Positions 1-5,646 of a DNA stretch of 7,161 nucleotides are shown here, piece after piece. The position numbers and the translations under genes are program-made. Below the pieces are notes generated by a model, which was given only the letters and a program-made list of their open reading frames with translations, was not told the DNA's origin and did not search any database. Where the stretch lies: positions 15,204-22,364 of the forward strand of contig DMMN01000173.1 of the NCBI GenBank assembly GCA_003453835.1, read 5' to 3'. The stretch is from Bacteroidota bacterium. Lineage in GTDB: Bacteria; Bacteroidota; Ignavibacteria; UBA10030. Positions within the stretch are counted from its first letter, which is position 1. Each line of letters begins with the position of its first letter.

Positions 1-82
1 TGCCACCAACATCGCAGAGGACGTCATCTTCTTGGTCAATGCCAAAATCATCAAACATCACGCCGATAAATCAGCTTTGTGA
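1..82 (+). CDS. phoU: PhoU-like phosphate signalling protein, C-terminal end only (5' truncated)
   Basis: The reading frame that begins at base 2 is open from the window edge to a TGA at 80-82 and gives 26 residues containing NIAEDVIFLVNAKIIKHH. This resembles the last helix of PhoU, where a conserved Asn-Ile-(Ala/Cys)-Glu stretch is followed by a hydrophobic V-I-F-L-V run and a basic His-ending tail. PhoU proteins are cytoplasmic three-helix-bundle repeats that restrain the PhoR kinase and the PstSCAB phosphate transporter when phosphate is plentiful. Only about a tenth of the usual ~220 residues is visible, so the name rests on this tail alone; the other two forward frames do not give a recognisable protein. 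The gene lies upstream of dapF on the same strand with a 75-base gap, so co-transcription is possible but not shown. Confidence 0.68.
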   Translation, partial: ATNIAEDVIFLVNAKIIKHHADKSAL

Positions 83-122
83 CAATAGGGAGCGCCTTGC
101 AAGTTGGTGCATTTCTTCTGAG

Positions 123-138
123 ATTGTCCCCAGACAAT
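123..138. repeat. 16-bp perfect inverted repeat ahead of dapF
   Basis: ATTGTC, four bases (CCCA), then GACAAT form a perfect 6-bp inverted repeat. It ends 6 bases before the dapF ribosome binding site and 19 bases before its start codon. No T-run follows, so it is unlikely to be an intrinsic terminator for the phoU-like gene. It could be a small hairpin in the dapF leader or an operator-like palindrome, but six base pairs can also arise by chance. Confidence 0.35.
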
Positions 139-143
139 ACTGC

Positions 144-150
144 GAAAGGT
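144..150 (+). promoter_or_regulatory. Ribosome binding site of dapF
   Basis: GAAAGGT, with the core AAAGG at 145-149, lies 8 bases before the GTG at 158 and matches the anti-Shine-Dalgarno sequence. Its spacing supports the GTG as the true start rather than the internal ATG at 179 (residue 8), which would cut into the conserved first strand of the protein. Confidence 0.7.
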
Positions 151-157
151 ACTGATC

Positions 158-979
158 GTGAAGATCGAGTTTGCAAAAATGTCGGGTGCTGGGAATGATT
201 TCGTCGTGATCGACAACCGATCGGGCAAAATCAGGAACGTCAAATCGCTTGCTCGTCGCCTGTGTGATCGAAGATGGGGAGTCGGTGCAGACGGATTACT
301 CCTTCTGGAGAAGAGCAATAAGGGCGACTATCGAATGATGTACTATAACGCCGACGGCAGTTATGGAGGGATGTGCGGCAATGGGGGAAGGTGCATCGCC
401 TACTTCGCCTTCCGCAACGAAATCGCCGGAACCGTGCAGAGGTTTGAGGCACTGAATCACATCTACATCGCGAGAATCAAGAGGAATGACGTAGTCCTTG
501 AGATGAAGAATCCACGGAATCTACGAACTGCATTCATGCTCCCAATTGGGAAAAAACGGCTGAAAGCAAACTATGTTGACACGGGCTCGCCACACGTAGT
601 AATTCTGGTGTCCGATGTCGCTCGGAATGTATCGATAGAAGAGCTTGATGTCGTTCAATTTGGTAGACAAGTTCGCCACCATGATATGTTCGCTCCAAAA
701 GGGACGAACGTTAATTTTGTTGAGCTCGGCGAGAATAACCTCTTGAAGATTCGAACGTATGAACGCGGTGTCGAGAATGAAACGCTAGCCTGCGGCACTG
801 GCTCAGTTGCATCTGCTATCGTGGCGAGTGAGTTGCTTAAGCTCAATCCGCCCATTCGCATCGAGCCGAGAAGCAAATCGCTTCTCAGTGTTGATTTCGC
901 TAGAAGCGATAGGGGGATCTGTGACGTGACGCTCACTGGCGGCGCTGAGGTCGTGTTTACGGGTTCGATTGTATTGTAG
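158..979 (+). CDS. dapF: Diaminopimelate epimerase
   Basis: This cytoplasmic enzyme converts LL-diaminopimelate to meso-diaminopimelate by a cofactor-free two-cysteine mechanism, the penultimate step of lysine synthesis and the source of DAP for peptidoglycan. The 273 residues match the family length (~270-280). The N-terminal motif KMSGAGNDFVVID (residues 7-19) binds substrate. The first catalytic cysteine is Cys73 in MCGNGGRC (72-79) and the second is Cys212 in ACGTGSVAS (211-219). TGSPHVVI (142-149), GTNVNFVE (182-189) and RTYERGVENETL (199-210) are the remaining conserved blocks, so both halves of the pseudo-symmetric fold are complete. The start is GTG, chosen for the AAAGG site 8 bases upstream and because the conserved I-x-F-x-K-M strand begins right after it. 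It lies downstream of a phoU-like gene and converges on purL. The first active-site block reads GNGGRC where many relatives have GNGARC. Confidence 0.97.
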   Translation: MKIEFAKMSGAGNDFVVIDNRSGKIRNVKSLARRLCDRRWGVGADGLLLLEKSNKGDYRMMYYNADGSYGGMCGNGGRCIAYFAFRNEIAGTVQRFEALNHIYIARIKRNDVVLEMKNPRNLRTAFMLPIGKKRLKANYVDTGSPHVVILVSDVARNVSIEELDVVQFGRQVRHHDMFAPKGTNVNFVELGENNLLKIRTYERGVENETLACGTGSVASAIVASELLKLNPPIRIEPRSKSLLSVDFARSDRGICDVTLTGGAEVVFTGSIVL

Positions 980-1156
980 GGTGACACGACTTGAGTCATT
1001 CATAAATCCGGGTTTGAGCGCGCAAATCTCGCGAAAAGCATTTGGAGTTCAGAAACTAGCGGAGTCGTAGAGGTGAATTGAAGAAGACGGGCTTTCGGCA
1101 CCGGTAATGTTGAATCTCAAGCTCGATCTAGAGGTTATCAGGCACAGTTGCTTCGT

Positions 1157-1175
1157 ACAATAATGTGTATTATGT
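1157..1175. repeat. AT-rich inverted repeat between convergent genes
   Basis: ATAAT (1160-1164), loop GTGT, ATTAT (1169-1173) is a perfect 5-bp inverted repeat. It extends by two more pairs (1157-1158 with 1174-1175) if A1159 is bulged out. It sits four bases before the stronger hairpin at 1179-1199. Alone it is too AT-rich to be a stable terminator stem, and it may be chance in an AT-rich spacer. Confidence 0.3.
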
Positions 1176-1204
1176 AAAGCGACTCGTTACTCAAGTCGCC
1201 TTTC
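1176..1204. terminator. Probable terminator, possibly bidirectional, between dapF and purL
   Basis: GCGACT (1179-1184) and AGTCGC (1194-1199) form a perfect 6-bp stem with four G-C pairs and a 9-base loop. AAA precedes the stem, and a C followed by TTTCTGTT follows it. Read on the plus strand it is followed by a short interrupted T-run; read on the minus strand the stem is followed by TTTACATAAT. The flanking A and T runs and the position between two convergent genes suggest it could stop transcription from both sides. The T-tracts are short, so termination efficiency may be modest or Rho may contribute. Confidence 0.55.
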
Positions 1205-1240
1205 TGTTGCTGTCACTATTTTTCTCCGATCTCTGATCCT

Positions 1241-3490
1241 TCATTCCAGCTCCCCCATTGCCCGCGGGATCGAGAGACGATAAGCCTGTCCGGCTTGAAT
1301 TGTATCTAGAGAAATCAAACCTTCGATTTCCAAGATTGGGTCTTTCTGAACTACGCCCAGTCTCTGGGCGTCGATCTCGTGCTTGGCCGAAAGACGCAAG
1401 ACTTCGTCGCCTGAGCCAGGCTTTGTGCTAACGACTATTCGGGATTGGTCTTCCCCGAAAAGCAGGAAATCACTCCGGTGCCTGTCTCGGCCATTTAGAT
1501 AAACTCTTGCACCCACGGCGTCGGGTCCAAGAAAACAGGCTTCTGCGAGCGCCACTGCCAATCCGCCCTCAGAACAGTCGTGGGCCGATCGAACCAGCGT
1601 CCTGCCAATCAGCTCAAGACACAAATCCTGTAACCGCTTTTCATAGACAAGATCGATGCTGGGAGCATCACCCAACGCTTTCCCCGTAATCTGGCAAATG
1701 TATTCGGAACCACCAACTTCTCCGTCATTTCGCCCAAGCAGGATAATCTCGTCCCCCGGCTCGCGGAAATACGAAGACGTGATCCGTTCATCAGATTCTA
1801 TGAGCCCGAGCATACCGATGACAGGAGTTGGAAACACAGAAGTCTCCGGACTTTCATTGTAGAAACTAACATTGCCGCCCGTGACCGGCGTACCGAGAAT
1901 CCTGCACGCATCCCCCATTCCCATGACAGCCTCTTTGAATTGCCAATACACTTCCGGGTTGTATGGATTTCCAAAGTTCAAACAATTCGTTATCGCCAAT
2001 GGCTTAGCCCCCGTGCACACAACATTCCTAGCAGCTTCCGCTACAGCAATCTGCGCACCTCGTCTTGGGTTCAAGTACACATACCGGGCATTGCAGTCGG
2101 TCTTGAGCGAGAGCGACTTCCTCGTTCCCTTTAGTCGGACTACAGCAGCATCCCCCACGTGTGCAACAGTATTTGTCCGAACCATTGAGTCGTACTGTCT
2201 GTAAATCCAATGCTTGCTCGCAATGTTCGGGCTCGCCAAGAGCCGTATCAGTGCCTCACTATAGGATTCCGGCTCTGCCAAAGTCCTCGGATCAAAATCA
2301 CGCACGATCCGAAGGTACTCCGGCTCCCTTGCTTCGCGCTCATAGACCGGCGCCCCTTCACCCAATACCAGAGATTTCGCAGAAACATCTGCCTCTCTTC
2401 TCCCACGATGGTGAACAGTCACAGTATCCCCGGCCACGACTTCACCTATCGTAATGGCCGATAAATCCCACTTTTCAAAGATGTTGAGAATTTTTGGATG
2501 ATTTTCTGGTCTAACCACGAGTAACATCCGCTCTTGTGATTCAGAGAGCATGATCTCGTAGCTCGTCATTTCGTTCTCCCGCAACGGGACCAAATCGAGA
2601 TTAAGCTTCATTCCGTGTTTGCCCTTAGCACTCATCTCGGTGCTCGAGCAAGTCAGACCTGCCGCTCCCATGTCCTGGATGCCGACAATCAGACCCTCTC
2701 TGATCGCTTCGAGGGTCGCCTCCAGCAAGAGTTTCTCCGTGAACGGATCACCGACTTGAACGGATGGCCGCCTAGTATCTGATTCCTCAGAAATCTCTTC
2801 AGAAGCGAACGTCGCACCATGGATTCCGTCCCTGCCTGTCGAGGATCCTACAATCATAACCAGGTTGCCTATGCCTTTGGCAACGGCGCGTGCGACAAGG
2901 TGATGTTCAACGATCCCAACTGCCATCGCGTTGACCAGTGGATTATTGGCGTAGCAATTATCAAAGTATACCTCGCCGCCCACTGTCGGAACTCCAAAAC
3001 AATTCCCGTAATCCCCTATCCCCTTGACGACGTTCTTGAAGAGATATCTCACGCGATCATCTTGCAGATTCCCGAAACGGAGGGAATTCAATGCGGCAAT
3101 CGGACGTGCTCCCATGGTAAAGATGTCCCGGAGAATACCTCCCACCCCGGTGGCCGCCCCTTGATAGGGCTCCACAGCGGAAGGGTGATTATGACTTTCG
3201 ATCTTGAACGCTACTGCAAGCCCATCACCAATATCAACGAGCCCCGCATTCTCCTCTCCTGCGCTTACCAGCAGGCGTTTCCCGCTGCGTGGGAGCGTCT
3301 TGAGCATCGAGATCGAGTTCTTGTAACTACAATGCTCGCTCCACATGACGCTATAGATTCCCAACTCCGTGTGCGTCGGGGTGCGACCCAGAAACAATAG
3401 CATCTTTTCGTATTCCTCTTTCGTCAGACCGTGCTCTAGCGCGAGTTCAGCGGTGACCAGAGGTTCAACTGTTCCAACGGCTAGGTTCAT
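1241..3490 (-). CDS. purL: Phosphoribosylformylglycinamidine synthase subunit PurL (small type)
   Basis: PurL is the ATP-dependent synthetase subunit that converts FGAR to FGAM in the fourth step of de novo purine synthesis. Small PurL proteins like this one (749 residues; family ~720-760) need the separate partners PurS and PurQ, the glutaminase, to deliver ammonia. Conserved blocks are [13 protein letters not shown] (47-59, His53 the likely catalytic histidine), [18 protein letters not shown] (98-115), GGEVYFDN (171-178), [14 protein letters not shown] (219-232), [19 protein letters not shown] (272-290), ESQERML (317-323), [17 protein letters not shown] (493-509), [14 protein letters not shown] (533-546) and [16 protein letters not shown] (636-651). 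The internal duplication of the AIRS-like fold is visible: [16 protein letters not shown] (126-141) echoes [16 protein letters not shown] (493-508). The start is ATG with no strong ribosome binding site, and an in-frame stop 11 codons upstream leaves no earlier start codon of the usual kind. It is the last gene of the minus-strand run, 45 bases after the biotin carrier gene. Neither purS nor purQ is in the window. Confidence 0.97.
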   Translation of the reverse strand: MNLAVGTVEPLVTAELALEHGLTKEEYEKMLLFLGRTPTHTELGIYSVMWSEHCSYKNSISMLKTLPRSGKRLLVSAGEENAGLVDIGDGLAVAFKIESHNHPSAVEPYQGAATGVGGILRDIFTMGARPIAALNSLRFGNLQDDRVRYLFKNVVKGIGDYGNCFGVPTVGGEVYFDNCYANNPLVNAMAVGIVEHHLVARAVAKGIGNLVMIVGSSTGRDGIHGATFASEEISEESDTRRPSVQVGDPFTEKLLLEATLEAIREGLIVGIQDMGAAGLTCSSTEMSAKGKHGMKLNLDLVPLRENEMTSYEIMLSESQERMLLVVRPENHPKILNIFEKWDLSAITIGEVVAGDTVTVHHRGRREADVSAKSLVLGEGAPVYEREAREPEYLRIVRDFDPRTLAEPESYSEALIRLLASPNIASKHWIYRQYDSMVRTNTVAHVGDAAVVRLKGTRKSLSLKTDCNARYVYLNPRRGAQIAVAEAARNVVCTGAKPLAITNCLNFGNPYNPEVYWQFKEAVMGMGDACRILGTPVTGGNVSFYNESPETSVFPTPVIGMLGLIESDERITSSYFREPGDEIILLGRNDGEVGGSEYICQITGKALGDAPSIDLVYEKRLQDLCLELIGRTLVRSAHDCSEGGLAVALAEACFLGPDAVGARVYLNGRDRHRSDFLLFGEDQSRIVVSTKPGSGDEVLRLSAKHEIDAQRLGVVQKDPILEIEGLISLDTIQAGQAYRLSIPRAMGELE

Positions 3491-3535
3491 ATGACGACCA
3501 TACGCAATGCACCGTGTGTCAGATTATTGGCGACT

Positions 3536-4090
3536 TCACTCCTCTGAGACGGAGATGAGAGGCTCCCCCTTTTCAACTGGCTTTCGAGATTCAACATGAA
3601 TCGCTTGGATGGTGCCACCCCTTCCAGCCCTGATCTCGTTTTCCATTTTCATCGCCTCCAATATCAGCAGTCCCTGACCTTGCCGTACCGCTTGTCCGAC
3701 CTGCACTTCAACCTTGACTATGAGTCCAGGCATTGGAGCTGAAATCACTGTAACCGCAGAAGGACGAACGATATTCTTCAAAAGCGACTTCAGCAAGATG
3801 GACCGATCATTCTCCAATGTCACCGAGTATCCTCTACCTCCTATCGCTAGGTGCAGCTTCCTGCCGAGCCCAGTCCCATTGTTGGCATCAACTTGCCCCT
3901 CATCGTTCTCAACGTATACGTCATAGACCACTCCATCCAGAATAAGCGAATAGTGTCCGATGCCCAGGCGAGCGACATTGAAGCACTTACGCCTCCCATC
4001 AACCAGGACATGATGTTCGTCCTTCTTGACAATCTCCACGGATTGTCCCGCTACTGTGGCAATGACCCTGTCGCTCTTCATTTGGTTCAC
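3536..4090 (-). CDS. Biotin carboxyl carrier protein of an acyl-CoA carboxylase
   Basis: The last ~70 residues form a biotinyl domain: APMPGLIVKVEVQVGQ (118-133) leads to EAMKMENEI (145-153), where Lys148 is the expected biotinylation site, followed by the second half-barrel motif GTIQAIHVESRKPVEKGEPL (159-178). A biotin protein ligase would attach biotin to Lys148; the neighbouring biotin carboxylase would carboxylate it, and a carboxyltransferase would pass the CO2 to an acyl-CoA. Residues ~10-105 are mostly short beta-strand-like segments (FNVARLGIGHYSLILDGVVY, then KLHLAIGGRGYSVTLEND). They resemble the BT domain that links carboxylase and carrier in propionyl-CoA carboxylase alpha chains, and not the Pro/Ala-rich linker of a typical AccB. 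I therefore favour a propionyl/acyl-CoA carboxylase carrier over the fatty-acid AccB. At 184 residues it suits split carriers of this kind. The start is GTG at 4090; an ATG at 4081 (residue 4) is an equally possible start, since neither has a clear ribosome binding site. It follows accC by 51 bases. Confidence 0.88.
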   Translation of the reverse strand: MNQMKSDRVIATVAGQSVEIVKKDEHHVLVDGRRKCFNVARLGIGHYSLILDGVVYDVYVENDEGQVDANNGTGLGRKLHLAIGGRGYSVTLENDRSILLKSLLKNIVRPSAVTVISAPMPGLIVKVEVQVGQAVRQGQGLLILEAMKMENEIRAGRGGTIQAIHVESRKPVEKGEPLISVSEE

Positions 4091-4141
4091 TATCTTGATG
4101 TCAAGGCATTATCCATGCACTAACTGTGACACCTAGGATGT

Positions 4142-5644
4142 TCATCTATGTCCTTCAAATCGCAGACCTTTCCACCGCCCCTCCCGCCTCGGGCCGATGA
4201 CTTCTGAGTTACCCTGCGACTGGTGCTCACTCGTCCACAGCAATGCTCCTGCCACTGCTGCTGCAATCTTCTCCTCATCATCTCCGCACGTGAGTCTGGT
4301 AGAGTCAAAATGTCTCTCGACAAAGTCAGTGCTGAAGTTTCCATCGATGAAAGACTCGTGCTCCAGAGCGAATCTGCAGAATGGAATAGTGGTTTTTACA
4401 CCCTGAACCGTGAATTCAGACAGTGCGCGTTTCATCGAACCGATTGCCTCACTTCTGTCCGTTCCCCAAACAATGACCTTTGCCAAGAGTGAATCGTAGT
4501 ACACCGAAAGTTGATCACCCTCCCGGAAGCCATTGTCAACACGGACTTTCCCTTCAGGGACTTGATATCGGGTAAGAAGACCGGTAGATGGGAAGAAGTT
4601 GTTCGCAGGATCTTCTGCACAGATCCTACACTCAATCGCATGACCTCTCACAACGATTTCATTCTGTCGAATCACTAACCGCTCACCACTGGCAACCCGA
4701 ATCTGCTCTTTTACCAGGTCAATTCCGGTAACGGCTTCCGTAACGGGATGTTCCACCTGAAGTCTCGTATTCATCTCCAGAAAGTAATAAGCTCCCGTTG
4801 AATCAACCAGGAATTCCATTGTTCCCGCATTGACATACTGCGCCTCCCTGGCGAGAGCCACAGCTGCCTCACCCAATTCCTTCCGAAATCGGTCGTCTAC
4901 AATTACTGATGGACTTTCTTCGATGATCTTTTGATGACGCCTTTGAATTGAGCATTCCCGTTCGCCGAGATAAAGTATGTTGTTAAAGGTGTCGGCAAGA
5001 ATCTGGATTTCAATGTGTCGAGGGGCGTCTATGTACTTTTCAATGTAGATTCGATCATCGCCGAAAGCGGAAAATGCTTCTGACTTTGCCGTCCCAAAGG
5101 CGGTATGGAACTCCTCGCGACACTTGACTATTCGCATTCCTTTTCCCCCTCCTCCTGCTGCCGCCTTCAGGAGAACAGGAAATCCAATTCGTTCTGCCGA
5201 TTCAGTGCCGGTCGACACATCAGAGATCGGATCGAGCGTTCCACTCACTGTTGGAATTCCGAGATGCGTAGCGAGCTTCCGGGCCTCGGTCTTGTCCCCC
5301 ATCTTTCGAATCGATGCGCCCGTTGGGCCGACAAAGATGATGCCAAGCTCCTCCAAACGCTCGGCAAACACTGGGTTTTCAGACAGAAATCCGTAGCCGG
5401 GATGGACCGCATCCGCCTGTGCATCGGTCGCTATCCGCAGTATCTTGTCCAGATTCAAGTAGCTTTCCTGAGGTGAGTTGCCGCCGAGTGGAAAGGCCTC
5501 ATCAGCTAGTTGAACGTGAAGTGCTTTTCGATCCACCTCGGAGAAGACCGCAATCGAGCGGATCCCCCACTCCTTACACGCCCGAATGACGCGGACGGCA
5601 ATCTCACCACGATTCGCTACCAGTATTCTTTTGATTGATGGCAA
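4142..5644 (-). CDS. accC: Biotin carboxylase subunit of acetyl-/acyl-CoA carboxylase
   Basis: This ATP-grasp enzyme carboxylates the biotin of a carrier protein with bicarbonate and ATP. The N-terminal domain opens with IKRILVANRGEIAVRVIRAC (4-23) and HPGYGFLSENPVFAE (81-95). The ATP-grasp domain shows GDKTEARKLA (116-125, Lys118), LLKAAAGGGGKGMR (158-171, Lys160 and the glycine-rich loop), EKYIDAPRHIEIQ (202-214), ERECSIQRRHQKIIEE (228-243, Lys239) and GTMEF (274-278, Glu277). The active-site stretch FLEMNTRLQVEHPVTE (288-303) supplies Glu290, Asn292 and Arg294, and ECRICAEDP (338-346) follows. All expected catalytic residues are present. At 500 residues it is ~50 longer than E. coli AccC; residues ~450-500 are an extra tail with an alanine-rich helix (EKIAAAVAGALL). 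The start is TTG, two bases after the mutS2 stop; the next Met is residue 115, so no ATG start is available. With the carrier gene next to it, it likely serves a propionyl/acyl-CoA carboxylase whose carboxyltransferase is not in the window. Confidence 0.95.
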   Translation of the reverse strand: MPSIKRILVANRGEIAVRVIRACKEWGIRSIAVFSEVDRKALHVQLADEAFPLGGNSPQESYLNLDKILRIATDAQADAVHPGYGFLSENPVFAERLEELGIIFVGPTGASIRKMGDKTEARKLATHLGIPTVSGTLDPISDVSTGTESAERIGFPVLLKAAAGGGGKGMRIVKCREEFHTAFGTAKSEAFSAFGDDRIYIEKYIDAPRHIEIQILADTFNNILYLGERECSIQRRHQKIIEESPSVIVDDRFRKELGEAAVALAREAQYVNAGTMEFLVDSTGAYYFLEMNTRLQVEHPVTEAVTGIDLVKEQIRVASGERLVIRQNEIVVRGHAIECRICAEDPANNFFPSTGLLTRYQVPEGKVRVDNGFREGDQLSVYYDSLLAKVIVWGTDRSEAIGSMKRALSEFTVQGVKTTIPFCRFALEHESFIDGNFSTDFVERHFDSTRLTCGDDEEKIAAAVAGALLWTSEHQSQGNSEVIGPRREGRWKGLRFEGHR

Positions 5645-5646
5645 GC

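Noticed and set aside
655..1003. Minus-strand ORFs antisense to the 3' half of dapF
   Set aside because: They overlap conserved dapF coding sequence, show no family motif, and are best explained as frame shadows.
1018..1033. GCGCGC ... CGCG as a hairpin after dapF
   Set aside because: Only 4 pairs of a self-complementary sequence with a 7-8 base loop and no T-run; the hairpin at 1179-1199 is a better terminator candidate.
981..1070. 29-codon GTG ORF immediately after dapF (reads VTRLESFINPGLSAQ...)
   Set aside because: Very short, with no properly spaced ribosome binding site and no family I recognise; it ends at a TAG and nothing in frame continues. It could be a remnant but there is no evidence for it.
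2819..3400. 193-codon plus-strand ORF inside purL
   Set aside because: It lies wholly antisense to the strongly conserved purL coding sequence, has no recognisable motif, and its composition reads as a mirror of purL codons.
3536..3547. GAGGAG on the minus strand as a ribosome binding site for purL
   Set aside because: It overlaps the carrier gene stop and lies about 50 bases from the purL ATG, too far to act as its Shine-Dalgarno sequence; the nearer GTG opens only a 6-codon frame.
4076..4104. TTGACA on the minus strand (4104-4099) as a promoter for the biotin carrier gene
   Set aside because: The position 17 bases downstream reads ATGAAG, not a -10 element, and it would fall inside the coding start.
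5105..5476. 123-codon plus-strand ORF inside accC
   Set aside because: Antisense shadow of the conserved ATP-grasp region of accC, with no domain-like pattern.
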